Assembly: GCA_029976025.1 (NCBI GenBank)
Contig: JARKNX010000124.1
Location: 18,015 to 82,014 of the forward strand
Direction: 5' to 3'
Origin: Aggregatilineales bacterium
GTDB taxonomy: Bacteria; Chloroflexota; Anaerolineae; Aggregatilineales; Ch27
Length of the DNA: 64,000 bases
In this document: positions 48,936 to 57,770 of the stretch, in pieces
How positions within the stretch are numbered: the stretch's first letter is position 1
How the letters are laid out: every line of letters starts with the position of its first letter
Notes under the pieces: model-generated
The model's database searches: none
The model's input: the letters and a program-made list of their open reading frames with translations, nothing else
Told to the model about the DNA's origin: nothing
Program-made: the position numbers and the translations under genes

Positions 48936-48999
48936 GATACAAGATACAAAAACGACAGCTACCACATGATACAGGATACGAAAACGCCAGCTACCACGT
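48936..48999 (-). repeat. Tandem 32-bp repeat in the leader of the secreted-protein gene
   Basis: Two adjacent 32-bp units (48936-48967 and 48968-48999) match at 28 of 32 positions and begin only 15 nt upstream of the start codon at 48921. They lie in the promoter or 5' UTR, so they may be an operator pair or an RNA motif. Confidence 0.65.
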
Positions 49000-49375
49000 G
49001 ATTGAGAGATCAAAACACGGCAACGCCTGCCTCAACAGTAGATTTCCTCTCTTGTATTCGGCATCAACACAATATCCAGCGTCGCCCTGTTCGTATCTCT
49101 GGCGGATGCGGTGCCGGTAGAGGACTATACCTGAGAACCTCAGCGCTGTCCAACCTCAGGACCAGTTCCAGGCTCAGCTCCGAATCCGGTCAAACTCCGT
49201 TCTCGGAATCTGACTGCTGCCGGGCTATTCTATTCTACGCAGGAAAGTGACGAAAGGTTACAGTGCTTCGGTACTAATTAGGTTGGCGGGAGATAGAAAA
49301 TAGATACTTTGTAGCTTCCAAAGTCGAATATAGATAATAATTCTCTTATTTTTTCTCTACAGGCGCTATGGATTA
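49000..49375. other. Non-coding spacer, partly AT-rich
   Basis: No protein of plausible composition and no RNA gene is recognisable in this stretch between divergent genes. Bases 49270-49370 are clearly more AT-rich than the rest of the window and lie just upstream of a promoter, as an UP-element or nucleoid-protein site would. The remaining part is unremarkable. Confidence 0.5.
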
Positions 49376-49404
49376 TAGACAGGGCTTCAGTCCTGCGCTA
49401 TACT
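49376..49404 (+). promoter_or_regulatory. Promoter of the DUF362 gene
   Basis: TAGACA (49376-49381), 17 bp, TATACT (49399-49404). The leader to ATG 49534 is about 120 nt and has no obvious structure. Confidence 0.5.
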
Positions 49405-49533
49405 GCCTGTTGTATACGCACTCTGGCAGTCAGGCCCCGTGGTGGGCGGCTCCCAATCTGAGTCGTCTGACGCTGGAGCAGGCGTACTGGAATTGAGTGA
49501 GATCGATAGATTCAGAGGATGAGGAGTAAGCAG

Positions 49534-50754
49534 ATGGCTGAATTCCCCGGCAAGGGCAAAGTAGCGGTGCTGAAGACCAGCCCCGAGACTATTCTACATG
49601 ATACCCGGGAAGTGATGCGCCTGGCCGGTTATCAGGATGCACTGCCCAAAGACAAAGATACCCTGCTCAAGATTAACATTTCATGGGACACCTGGTATCC
49701 AGCCTGCTCCAGCGCGCCGTGGCAGATTGAAGCGGTGATTCAGGAGCTGCAGGAAGCCGGATATCCGCGGGTTATTGCAGCCCATAACGACACCGTTGTG
49801 GTCGATGCCCGCGATGGGGAATATAACAACAAGCACAGTTATGTCACCGAGAAGTATAAGCTGGAAAACTGGCACCTGTACGAACCTCAGTTCCGCTGGG
49901 TACGCTACGAGCCGAAGGAGCCGCTGCTGGTCCTGGATCGGGTGTATCCGGAAGGAATTTACATCCCGGAATGCTTTTATGGGCGCAATATCATACAGTT
50001 GCCAACCGTGAAGACGCACGTGTTCACGACGATTACCGGCGCCATGAAGAACGCGTTTGGCGGCTTGCTCAGCCAGAAGCGGCACTGGACGCACTCGGTA
50101 ATCCACGAGACTGTTGTGGACCTGCTGCAGATCCAGCAGGATATCCACACCGGCCTTTTTGCCGTGATGGATGGCACTTTCGCCGGGGATGGCCCGGGCC
50201 CGCGCGCGATGCGCTGGCATGAGAAGGATATCGTGCTGGCCTCAGCGGATCAGGTCTCGATTGATGCTATCAGCGCCAAACTGCAAGGCTTTGATCCGAT
50301 GTCGCTGGACTTCATCCGCCTGGCGCATGAGCGCGGGCTGGGGGTCGGCGACCCGGCGCAGATTGAGATCGTCGGGTATGACATCCGGGACGAGCCGGCC
50401 TGGAATTTTGTACAGGAAGATACCTTCGCCAGCAAGGGCCAGAAGCTGATCTATCACGGCTGGCTGAAGGGGTTCGAAGGATTTTTGCTGCGCACGCCGC
50501 TGGTCCCCTGGAGTTACGCGGCCAGCCATATTTACCACAATCTGTACTGGTATCCGTTTGTGGGCCGCCGGCGCGTGCAGGAAGCCCTGCAGACGAAATG
50601 GGGCCGGCTTTTCGCGTCCTACGGCGATGGCAAGGTGGTGATGCCCGGCGAAGACCCGGAGAAGATTATGGCGCTTGCTGCGGGCGGCGCGGCGATGACG
50701 GCGGGGGCGCTATTCCTGGGAGGGCTGTTCGCGCTCCGTGGGCGGCGGCGTTGA
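49534..50754 (+). CDS. DUF362 domain protein with C-terminal membrane helix
   Basis: A 406-residue DUF362 protein. Domain features are PKDKDTLLKINISWDTWYPA, then IIQLPTVKTHVFTTITGAMKN, typical of the family, and DGTFAGDGPGPR with ADQVSIDAISAKL. DUF362 proteins are often fused to ferredoxin domains; here no Cys cluster is present. The C terminus has a single helix (AAGGAAMTAGALFLGGLFAL) then RGRRR, so it is probably tail-anchored with the main domain inside. ATG 49534 follows GAGGAG at a good distance; ATG 49519 is less well placed. Function unknown. Confidence 0.8.
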   Translation: MAEFPGKGKVAVLKTSPETILHDTREVMRLAGYQDALPKDKDTLLKINISWDTWYPACSSAPWQIEAVIQELQEAGYPRVIAAHNDTVVVDARDGEYNNKHSYVTEKYKLENWHLYEPQFRWVRYEPKEPLLVLDRVYPEGIYIPECFYGRNIIQLPTVKTHVFTTITGAMKNAFGGLLSQKRHWTHSVIHETVVDLLQIQQDIHTGLFAVMDGTFAGDGPGPRAMRWHEKDIVLASADQVSIDAISAKLQGFDPMSLDFIRLAHERGLGVGDPAQIEIVGYDIRDEPAWNFVQEDTFASKGQKLIYHGWLKGFEGFLLRTPLVPWSYAASHIYHNLYWYPFVGRRRVQEALQTKWGRLFASYGDGKVVMPGEDPEKIMALAAGGAAMTAGALFLGGLFALRGRRR

Positions 50755-50776
50755 TCCGCTGGCAATGAACGGACTA

Positions 50777-50812
50777 AAACGGCGACACCTGATGGGGGTC
50801 GCCGTTTTTTTA
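50777..50812. terminator. Bidirectional terminator
   Basis: AAACGGCGAC (50777-50786) pairs with GTCGCCGTTT (50798-50807) and runs into T7. It divides the DUF362 and response-regulator genes. Confidence 0.85.
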
Positions 50813-50825
50813 TCTGCCGCCAGGC

Positions 50826-51512
50826 TCAGTTTGTGATGCGATAGCCTTTGCGGGGGATAGTCTGAATCGAGTCCGGCCCGTTGGTCCCTTGCTCGACTTT
50901 CTGTCGCAAGCGGGAGATATTGACTCGCAGCACAGCGCAATCGCCTTCGTAGCTCGGTCCCCAGACAGCCGTCATAAGCTCCTTGTAGCTGACAACTTCT
51001 CCAGCACGCTGGAGCAGGACAGTCAGGATTGCGTATTCGACCGGCGTCAGGTGAACTGTCCTGCCGTGGACGGTGACCTGGCGGCGGGCCATATCCATGC
51101 GCATCGGGCCGGCCTCCAACATAACTCCGTGCGTGGGCCCCCAGTTCGCACGCCGCAGCAGGGCGGCGATCCGCGCCCGAAGCTCCTCACTGTAGAACGG
51201 CTTGGCCAGAAAGTCGTCCGCTCCGTCTTCAAGGGCGCGAATTTTGTCGTATTCGCTGGCCCGGCCGCTGACGACGATCACCGGGATGTTGCTGTACTGG
51301 CGAACACGCCGCAGCACATCCAGCCCCAGCATATCGGGCAGGACATGATCCAGGATAATCAGATCAGCAGCGCACTGCTCCAACATTCGCAGCCCGGATT
51401 GTCCTGTGACGGCAAGGCGCGGCTGATATCCCGCCGATCGCAGAATATCAGCCATAGCCTCGGCAAGAGGGGCTTCGTCTTCGATGAGCAGTATGTATCC
51501 ATTGAGAGGCAT
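50826..51512 (-). CDS. OmpR/PhoB-family response regulator
   Basis: A 228-residue two-component regulator. The receiver domain has the acidic pair in LLIEDE, the phosphoacceptor Asp in LIILDHVLPDM, and the conserved Lys in LAKPF. The winged-helix output domain follows (VHLTPVEYAILTVLLQRAGE, then RVNISRLRQKVE and a C-terminal GYRI). ATG 51512 (MPLNGYILLIEDE) is the natural start; the frame is open to GTG 51584. No kinase is adjacent; the histidine kinase at 62164 is 11 kb away and cannot be paired from sequence. Confidence 0.9.
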   Translation of the reverse strand: MPLNGYILLIEDEAPLAEAMADILRSAGYQPRLAVTGQSGLRMLEQCAADLIILDHVLPDMLGLDVLRRVRQYSNIPVIVVSGRASEYDKIRALEDGADDFLAKPFYSEELRARIAALLRRANWGPTHGVMLEAGPMRMDMARRQVTVHGRTVHLTPVEYAILTVLLQRAGEVVSYKELMTAVWGPSYEGDCAVLRVNISRLRQKVEQGTNGPDSIQTIPRKGYRITN

Positions 51513-51613
51513 GATGTCTGGCAGTCCGTTGAACCAAACCAGCGGCTTTACCGGTGGTATGACTGCGTGTCTATTCGGGCACAATCATAACCTGATTGCC
51601 AGTCAACGCAAGA

Positions 51614-52471
51614 TCAGCCGTTGCGCACGCCTGTCACCCGGAACACGCAGGGCTGCCAGTGGACTTGCCCATCTGGCCCGGTTATCTGCCACAGCCGGGC
51701 CAGAGCCTCCCCGGTGAAGGCTTCCCGGACTTCAGGCGACATAGCCTGCACCTCCAGCGCCCGGGGCGCCCAGGCTAGCGCATAGGCGAGGAAGGCGGCT
51801 GCAGTCAGGTTCAGCGTCACAGGCTGGATTTCGGCGGCTTCCACAGCTATGAAGCCGGCTTCGATCAGCGCGTCGGCATAGTCATCGGAGTCCTGTAAAG
51901 CGCGATCCCAGGCGCGCTCTTCAGAAAGCATCTCCCGGAAGGCTTCTTGCAGCCGATCGGTCGGCGCCTCTGCATAGTCGGCCAGTGTAGCATCTACCAG
52001 AAGGCGTGGATCGGAGTCGGCCATGTACGGCCCCCATTCCTGAAGGGCGAACCTCCCCCCGGGGCGCAGCACGCGCGCCGCCGCCCGCAGCGCGGGTCCG
52101 GGCTGGCAGTCGCCCAGGCCGAATGACGCCAGCGCCACGTCGCAGCAGCGATCTGCCAGAGGGCTGAGAGTGTTGGCGTCTGCCTGCACGAGAGCGATAC
52201 CGGGCAAACCTTCGGCGATGCACGCGGCCTGCGCCGCCCGCAGCATAGGCAGCGCCCGGTCCAATCCGACGCTCAGCTTTGCCAGAGACGCCGCTTTGCG
52301 CAGGGCAAATCCGGTCCCTGTGCCAATATCCAGGAGGATGTCAGGCGCTTTGATAGTCACGCCGCGGACCAGATCGCCAGCCAGGGGGCGCATCACTGGT
52401 CCGATATCCGCTTCATAGCGCGGCGCGGTCAGCCGGTACAGCGTGTCAACGATGGCAGTGGGGCGTCGCAT
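51614..52471 (-). CDS. Class I SAM-dependent methyltransferase
   Basis: A 285-residue methyltransferase with SAM motif I ILLDIGTGTGFALRKA near residue 45, GLDRALPML and the motif IV region DVALASFGLGDC. The C-terminal third is a helical lid. Substrate unknown. AAGGA precedes ATG 52471, chosen over the longer upstream frame. Terminal Gln/Pro- and Trp-rich segments resemble small-molecule methyltransferases. It diverges from the C39-peptidase/TPR gene, whose TATAAT lies in between. Confidence 0.8.
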   Translation of the reverse strand: MRRPTAIVDTLYRLTAPRYEADIGPVMRPLAGDLVRGVTIKAPDILLDIGTGTGFALRKAASLAKLSVGLDRALPMLRAAQAACIAEGLPGIALVQADANTLSPLADRCCDVALASFGLGDCQPGPALRAAARVLRPGGRFALQEWGPYMADSDPRLLVDATLADYAEAPTDRLQEAFREMLSEERAWDRALQDSDDYADALIEAGFIAVEAAEIQPVTLNLTAAAFLAYALAWAPRALEVQAMSPEVREAFTGEALARLWQITGPDGQVHWQPCVFRVTGVRNG

Positions 52472-52510
52472 AAGCGTTTCCTTAGCGTAGGGTGAGCAGC
52501 CGCCATTCAA

Positions 52511-52519
52511 TGTTATAAT
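52511..52519 (+). promoter_or_regulatory. Extended -10 element of the C39-peptidase/TPR gene
   Basis: TGTTATAAT is an extended -10. ATG 52661 lies 142 nt further on, so the leader is long; no riboswitch fold is recognisable in it. Confidence 0.45.
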
Positions 52520-52660
52520 CGGCATTTGTTAGTGAGCAGCCAGGACGATCAGTCCGATCCGGCTGCGGGTCTGTCTCTATCGTTAGAGCTGTATCTTCGG
52601 GGTCGTCCTCCTGCCGGGAGGGAGCGAGGCAGGTTGGCGAACCTCCAGGAGTCTTTTGAC

Positions 52661-54286
52661 ATGGCCGATTCATCCCAGGACCCCATCCAGAAAACGGAGC
52701 GTGTAACTCCTCCCACTGAGCCTGGCACTATGCGCCGGGTAGAGGCCCCCCCGTCGCGCCTGCGCCAGCGACATTCCCGACGATCGCGCCCGGGGCGGGG
52801 ACGCAGCTCGTTTCGCCCCCTGTTGAAGTGGGGGACGGCGATTCTGGTCGTCCTGATTGTCGCAGGCCTCATCGTTGCGCCGCTGGTCTATCGCAATCTG
52901 CGCCCCGAATACAGGGAGCGGGTGAAGCATTATCTGCCGCTGATGGCTATCTTCGATCCGCAGCGTGAATATGCGGCTGATACGCTCCCTACTGTGGCCC
53001 CGGCAGACGGCGATTTTTCGGCGGCCGATCTGCTGCTCACGCCGGATACCATCATGCCGGCGCCAACGACTACTGCAGATCCGAACGCAACCCCGACCCC
53101 TAACGCGGATATGGTCATCATTATCACGGCGACCCCTTCTCCTACGCCAACGGAGCCGCCCACTTCGACACCGGAAGAAGCCGTAGTTATGCTGCCTACG
53201 TCAACGCCGCAGGCGATAGTGACAGTGCTGTCTGCAGCGACGCCGACATCCCTCCCGACATCGCTGCCGCTGGCGTCTTCCACTTCTCCTCCGCCCACGC
53301 TCGTGGCGATGCTGCCTTCGGCCCGTCTATACGGATTCCAGCACATCTACCAGACCTGGAACAACTGCGGCCCGGCCACGCTCACCATGGGGCTGTCGTA
53401 TTTCGGGTGGCGGGAAGATCAGAGCGTTGCCGCCAGCTATCTCAAGCCAGATGCGGAAGATAAAAACGTCAGCCCGCGCCAGATGGTGAACTTCGTCAAT
53501 GAGCAAACCGGGGTTCGGGCGCTGTATCGCATGGCGGGCGATCTGGATATGATTCGTCGCCTGATTCTGGGCGGCTTTCCGGTGATTGTCGAGACCGGAT
53601 ATATGCCGGAGGGCTACGACTGGATGGGGCATTACCGTCTGATTATCGCCTATGACGATCAGGCGCAGCAGGTCTATGCCTACGACAGTTTTCTGGGGCA
53701 CGGCAATTTTCAGGGGCTGCCGCTTAGTTACAGCAGCTTTGACGCCAACTGGCAGCATTTCAACCGCGTTTATCTCGTCCTTTACGAGGCGACGCAGGAA
53801 AATGCGCTGCGCGAAATCCTGGGGCCAGATGCCGATCTGACCTACAACGCTCAGCATGCCCTGGAAGTGGCCCGGCGCGAAGCTGCCGCTGAGCCTGACA
53901 ACCCGTTCGCCTGGTTCAACATGGGGACAAGCTACGTGGCCCTGGATATGTTCGAAGAGGCGGCGCGCGCTTACGATCAGGCGCGTAACGCGGGGCGCGG
54001 GCTGCCCTGGCGTATGCTGTGGTACCAGTTTGGGCCATTCGAGGCGTACTATGAAGTCGGGCGCTATGAGGATGTGCTGGCGCTTGTTCAGGCCAATCTG
54101 GGCACCACGCCGTACGTCGAGGAGACGTACTACTGGACGGGCATGGTTTATATGGCACGGGAACAGTACGGGCCAGCGCGGGAGCAGTTCAATCTGGCGC
54201 TGCGGCATAACCGCAACTTCACCCCGGCCCGGGACGCGCTTACCCAGCTTGAGATGGCCGAAGCGCGGCCCAGCATTGCCGGATAG
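52661..54286 (+). CDS. Membrane-anchored C39-like peptidase with TPR domain
   Basis: A 541-residue protein. A basic, Arg/Pro-rich cytoplasmic N terminus (about 1-60) is followed by one membrane helix (TAILVVLIVAGLIVAP), a Thr/Pro-rich external linker and a C39-like peptidase domain: Cys in WNNCGPATLTMGLSYFGW, His in MGHYRLIIAYDD, and Asp in VYAYDSFLG. The end is a TPR array (AWFNMGTSYVALDMFEEAAR onward). C39 peptidases cleave leader peptides after double glycine, or act as cysteine peptidases of this topology in Chloroflexota. ATG 52661 is chosen because AGGAG precedes it; the longer frame has no better start. Confidence 0.8.
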   Translation: MADSSQDPIQKTERVTPPTEPGTMRRVEAPPSRLRQRHSRRSRPGRGRSSFRPLLKWGTAILVVLIVAGLIVAPLVYRNLRPEYRERVKHYLPLMAIFDPQREYAADTLPTVAPADGDFSAADLLLTPDTIMPAPTTTADPNATPTPNADMVIIITATPSPTPTEPPTSTPEEAVVMLPTSTPQAIVTVLSAATPTSLPTSLPLASSTSPPPTLVAMLPSARLYGFQHIYQTWNNCGPATLTMGLSYFGWREDQSVAASYLKPDAEDKNVSPRQMVNFVNEQTGVRALYRMAGDLDMIRRLILGGFPVIVETGYMPEGYDWMGHYRLIIAYDDQAQQVYAYDSFLGHGNFQGLPLSYSSFDANWQHFNRVYLVLYEATQENALREILGPDADLTYNAQHALEVARREAAAEPDNPFAWFNMGTSYVALDMFEEAARAYDQARNAGRGLPWRMLWYQFGPFEAYYEVGRYEDVLALVQANLGTTPYVEETYYWTGMVYMAREQYGPAREQFNLALRHNRNFTPARDALTQLEMAEARPSIAG

Positions 54287-54318
54287 CGCGCGCTGTTCCG
54301 TGAGGAGAGAGACTGCGA

Positions 54319-54346
54319 AGGCACGGTTCGCCGTGCCTCTTTTTTT
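54319..54346 (+). terminator. Rho-independent terminator
   Basis: AGGCACGG with CCGTGCCT (54319-54338), then T7. It ends the C39-peptidase/TPR transcript before murJ. Confidence 0.85.
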
Positions 54347-54363
54347 CCAGGGAGGAAATCGGG

Positions 54364-56010
54364 ATGTCCGTATCTGATGACACCACTGCTGCAGGCCAGC
54401 CGCCGTCAGCGGCGCGCGCGTCGGCCCGACATCTGGCGCGTTCGACAGTTCTGCTCATGGTCATGTTCGGCGGGGCCAAACTTGTCAGCCTGGCTCAGAC
54501 CTTCATCATCGCCCGCGAGCTGGGTCTGAGCGAGCACTGGGACGCTTATATCACGGCCAACCGCATCCCGGAGCTGCTGGTCCTCCTGATCGGTGGCGGG
54601 GCGCTGGGGTACGCTTTCATCCCGGTTTTTGGCGGCCTGCTGGCCCGCGAACAGCGGGAAATAGCCTGGAAGCTGGCGAGTCACGTAATCAACACGATCT
54701 TTCTGGTGACAGCCACGCTCAGCGCAGCGGCGTTCTTGCTCGCCCCCTGGCTGGTGAGGACTGTCCTCGCCCCCGGCTTCGGGCCGGAACAGGTGACTGA
54801 GACGGTTGGATTGATGCGTATTCTGCTGCTGGCGACCCTTATTTTTTCCGTGAGCGGCATCTTTCAGGGGATTCTGCACAGCTTCAGCCATTTTTTATTG
54901 CCGGCGCTGGCTCCTATCCTGCAAGACCTCGGCCTGCTGTTCGGCATCATCGTTCTGCTGGGCCGTTTTGGCATCTACGGCGTGGCGTGGGGGGCGGTCT
55001 TCGGGGCGGTGCTGCACTTCACTATTCAGGTCCCGGGTCTGATTCGCTACCGCGCTCGCTGGTGGCCTGAGCTGGGCTGGCGCGATGCGCACCTGCGGAA
55101 GGTGATCATCCTGATGATTCCTCGCCTGATCGGGCTGGCTGTTGTCAGCTTCAGCTTCCTGGTGGCTAACAATCTGGCATCCCGGCTGGGTGAAGGGGCG
55201 GTCAGCGCGTTCGACTGGGGCTGGAAGCTGATGCAAATTCCGCAGACTCTGATCGGCACGGCGATGGGCTTCGTGATTTTCCCGACGCTGGCCGCCCTCA
55301 GCGAGCTGGGTGACGCGGCCGGCAGGCGGAACGCTTTTACCGGGGCGATGCGCTTTGTCCTGGTCGGGACAATTCCGGCGACGGTCGGGCTGCTGCTGGT
55401 AGGCAGGCCGGGGATCGCGCTCCTGGAGGGGGGCGCGTTTGATGCCAGCGCTACCGAAATGGTGTACGCAGCACTTCAGTTCTTCGCCATTGGCATTATC
55501 GTCCACTCCATGCTGGAGATTACAGCGCGCGGCTTCTACGCTGACAAGGACACGATAACGCCGCTGTGGGCGGCTATCGCCGGCGGGATTCTCGGATTCG
55601 CTGTGGCGATTACGGTCACGCCGACGATTGGCGTTGGCGGCCTGGCCCTGGCCAATACGACGGGCATCGCCTTTGAGGTGATTTTGCTGATGCTTATCCT
55701 GGGCCGGCGGTGGCAGGGTCTCAACGGGGGTATACTGACCGGCACTTTCGCGCGCGCGGCGCTGGCCAGCCTGATCATGGCCGCCGCCATGATTGTGCTG
55801 GAGGCGGTGTTCGCCGCTGTCGGCTTCGGCCAGGATTCTGCCAGCAAGGTGAGCCTGGTCGTGCGCGTCCTGGCGCTTGTCGCTGTCGGAGGGCTGGTCT
55901 ATATTGCGGCGGCTTTGCTGCTGGGGCTGCGTGAAATTCGTCAGGTATTCAGGCTGTTGCTGCGCCGGGGCGGCCCTGAGCCGGCTCCGGCTGCCGGCCA
56001 GCCTTCCTGA
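54364..56010 (+). CDS. murJ: Lipid II flippase MurJ (MviN family)
   Basis: The 548-residue protein moves lipid II across the membrane for peptidoglycan synthesis. About fourteen helices are visible, starting LMVMFGGAKLVSLAQTFIIA; the MviN features DAYITANRIPELLVLLIGGGAL and IFQGILHSFSHFLLPALAPI are clear. Length is typical (about 510-550). GGAGG lies before ATG 54364. UppP (22373-23197) acts in the same lipid-carrier cycle but is distant. It is followed after 31 nt by a metallo-beta-lactamase-fold gene. Confidence 0.93.
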   Translation: MSVSDDTTAAGQPPSAARASARHLARSTVLLMVMFGGAKLVSLAQTFIIARELGLSEHWDAYITANRIPELLVLLIGGGALGYAFIPVFGGLLAREQREIAWKLASHVINTIFLVTATLSAAAFLLAPWLVRTVLAPGFGPEQVTETVGLMRILLLATLIFSVSGIFQGILHSFSHFLLPALAPILQDLGLLFGIIVLLGRFGIYGVAWGAVFGAVLHFTIQVPGLIRYRARWWPELGWRDAHLRKVIILMIPRLIGLAVVSFSFLVANNLASRLGEGAVSAFDWGWKLMQIPQTLIGTAMGFVIFPTLAALSELGDAAGRRNAFTGAMRFVLVGTIPATVGLLLVGRPGIALLEGGAFDASATEMVYAALQFFAIGIIVHSMLEITARGFYADKDTITPLWAAIAGGILGFAVAITVTPTIGVGGLALANTTGIAFEVILLMLILGRRWQGLNGGILTGTFARAALASLIMAAAMIVLEAVFAAVGFGQDSASKVSLVVRVLALVAVGGLVYIAAALLLGLREIRQVFRLLLRRGGPEPAPAAGQPS

Positions 56011-56041
56011 TGATGGCGCAGAGGATTGAGGAGGGGGAGGC

Positions 56042-56686
56042 GTGGGGATAGAGATAGTCACCTTGACGCTCGGCGTGGTGCAGACCAACTGTTATCTGGT
56101 CGGCGATACCGGGACTCTGGCCGCGATAGCCATCGATCCGGCGGATGATGCCGGGGCGATTCTGGCGGCGGCCCGGGAGCGCGGCTGGATCTTGCGCCAG
56201 ATTCTGGCGACGCACGCGCACTTCGATCATGTGCTGGCGGCGGACGATCTCCGGGCCGCCACTGGCGCGCCCTTTCTCATCCACAAAGCCGATCGGACGG
56301 TGCTGCAGGCGATGCAGATCACGGGAGAGTGGTTCGGGCTTCAGCTTCCTCCTCCGCCGGAACCCGACGGCTTCGTCGAGGATGGCGACCGGGTGGCGGT
56401 GGACGGAATCGCGCTGGAGGTGCGGCACACGCCCGGCCATTCGCCCGGCCATGTCAGTTATGTGCTGGCATCGGAAAAATGGGTTTTCAGCGGGGATTGT
56501 CTCTTTGCAGGATCGGTGGGGCGCACTGATCTTCCCGGCGGCAACCATGCCCAGCTCATGCGCTCAATTATCGACCGGCTCCTGCCGCTGGGTGATGATT
56601 TCACTGTGGCGGCCGGCCACGGCCCGCTGACTTCAATCGGTGCGGAACGTGCCAGCAATCCTTTCCTCGAAGTCGATGTCTGGTGA
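56042..56686 (+). CDS. Metallo-beta-lactamase-fold hydrolase (glyoxalase II-like)
   Basis: A 214-residue hydrolase with the binuclear-metal motif THAHFDH, the downstream HTPGHSPGH, GDCLF and the final GHGPLTSIG. The short form is like glyoxalase II-related and persulfide-dioxygenase-related hydrolases, which act on thioesters or sulfur compounds; the exact substrate is unknown. Start is GTG 56042, with a GGAGG run upstream. The stop overlaps the next methyltransferase start by 11 nt, a likely translational coupling. Confidence 0.88.
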   Translation: MGIEIVTLTLGVVQTNCYLVGDTGTLAAIAIDPADDAGAILAAARERGWILRQILATHAHFDHVLAADDLRAATGAPFLIHKADRTVLQAMQITGEWFGLQLPPPPEPDGFVEDGDRVAVDGIALEVRHTPGHSPGHVSYVLASEKWVFSGDCLFAGSVGRTDLPGGNHAQLMRSIIDRLLPLGDDFTVAAGHGPLTSIGAERASNPFLEVDVW

Positions 56687-57206
56687 GTGGGACCGGCAGC
56701 CGCGTCTGGAAGCGATCTTGCGCTGGCTCCTGCCGGAACCATCCTCAGTCCGGCGCATTCTTGAGATCGGCTGTGGTAATGGCGGCGCCCTCCGGACGTT
56801 GCGGCGCGTATTCCCCGGCGCGGCAACTGTCATCCTCGGGATTGACCGCGATTGGCGGGCGGTGTATCCAGCGCCAGGAATCGGAGTCTGCGTGGCGGAT
56901 GCCGCCTGGCTGCCACTGGCCCGCCAGGCTGGCTTCGATCTGATACTGATACGGCATCCTGATGTCGATCGCCGCGCGGAAGGATGGCGGCAGGTCTGCG
57001 CCGCAACAGCCGGCCGGCTTGTCCCCGGCGGCCTCCTGCTGGTGACTGCTTATACAGCTCATGAGATGGGGCGGATACAGGCGTGGCTGGCTGACGTTTC
57101 TGTCTGGCGGGAAGCTGATTGCGAACTACTAGGATTCCGGTTGCCGCCGGCTGATCTGGCCGGCCATGATCGGATTTTCAAGGGACTGTGGCGAGTGACC
57201 GGGTGA
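56676..57206 (+). CDS. Small SAM-dependent methyltransferase
   Basis: A 176-residue Rossmann-fold protein with motif I RILEIGCGNGGALRTLRR near residue 30, VILGIDRDW, and a reduced C-terminal half that lacks the usual substrate-binding cap. It may be a compact methyltransferase acting with a partner, or a degenerate one. ATG 56676 overlaps the previous stop. It converges on the roadblock gene with only 3 nt between stops. Confidence 0.7.
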   Translation: MSGEWDRQPRLEAILRWLLPEPSSVRRILEIGCGNGGALRTLRRVFPGAATVILGIDRDWRAVYPAPGIGVCVADAAWLPLARQAGFDLILIRHPDVDRRAEGWRQVCAATAGRLVPGGLLLVTAYTAHEMGRIQAWLADVSVWREADCELLGFRLPPADLAGHDRIFKGLWRVTG

Positions 57207-57209
57207 AGA

Positions 57210-57608
57210 TCAGTCCTCCAGGATACCCTTTATCTGCGGCGCCCTGACATTCATTTCGGTCACAATTGGCCCCAGGCGCGCGTCTTTCTCAACCAGCACA
57301 GCCAGGAAGTTGCGCCCGCAGGGATAAATAAGCAGCACGCCTTCCTCCCCCTGCACCAGAAGCCGCTCCAGCTCACCCTGGGCGAGCCGGTCCAGTGTGC
57401 GGCGGGACAGCCCGGCCATCACGCTCGCCATGGCCGCCACCTGGGGGCTGCTGGTCGGGTTGATATGGCTGTCGGCGGTATTGTCTGCCGGATACGCTTC
57501 TACGAGCAGTCCCTCGACGCTCAGGATCACTGCTGCTTCGATGCCCTGATGGCTGTCCTTGACTTCCTTCAACACACCCAGCAGCACTTCGGATCGATAC
57601 GTTGCCAT
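57210..57608 (-). CDS. Roadblock/LC7 domain protein
   Basis: A 132-residue single-domain roadblock/longin-type protein, 120-130 residues being the usual size. Family features are ILSVEGLLVEAYP, INPTSSPQVAAMASVMAGLS and the strand GVLLIYPCGRNFLAVLVE. Roadblock proteins pair with small Ras-like GTPases (MglB with MglA) or act as scaffolds; no mglA-like GTPase is adjacent. The RNA start would be near a TTGTAG-18-TACACT promoter. Confidence 0.85.
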   Translation of the reverse strand: MATYRSEVLLGVLKEVKDSHQGIEAAVILSVEGLLVEAYPADNTADSHINPTSSPQVAAMASVMAGLSRRTLDRLAQGELERLLVQGEEGVLLIYPCGRNFLAVLVEKDARLGPIVTEMNVRAPQIKGILED

Positions 57609-57659
57609 GATCGGTTCCTGAACAGTTATCTATTACGCTAAGATTGGGCAAGCAGGAAT

Positions 57660-57689
57660 AGTGTAGCCGATAATGCGCGAATGCTACAA
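57660..57689 (-). promoter_or_regulatory. Possible roadblock gene promoter
   Basis: On the minus strand TTGTAG (57689-57684), 18 bp, TACACT (57665-57660). Moderate match to sigma70 consensus. Confidence 0.4.
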
Positions 57690-57770
57690 CTTTCGCTCGC
57701 CTGTGCAAATCAGCCTCACTCTACAAACCAACTCCGCGCCTGTCAACAGGATATTTCGCACAGTGCCGCA

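Noticed and set aside
49000..49375. Possible small gene or remnant in the AT-rich spacer
   Set aside because: Short frames have no RBS and no recognisable domain; no tRNA or other RNA fold is seen.
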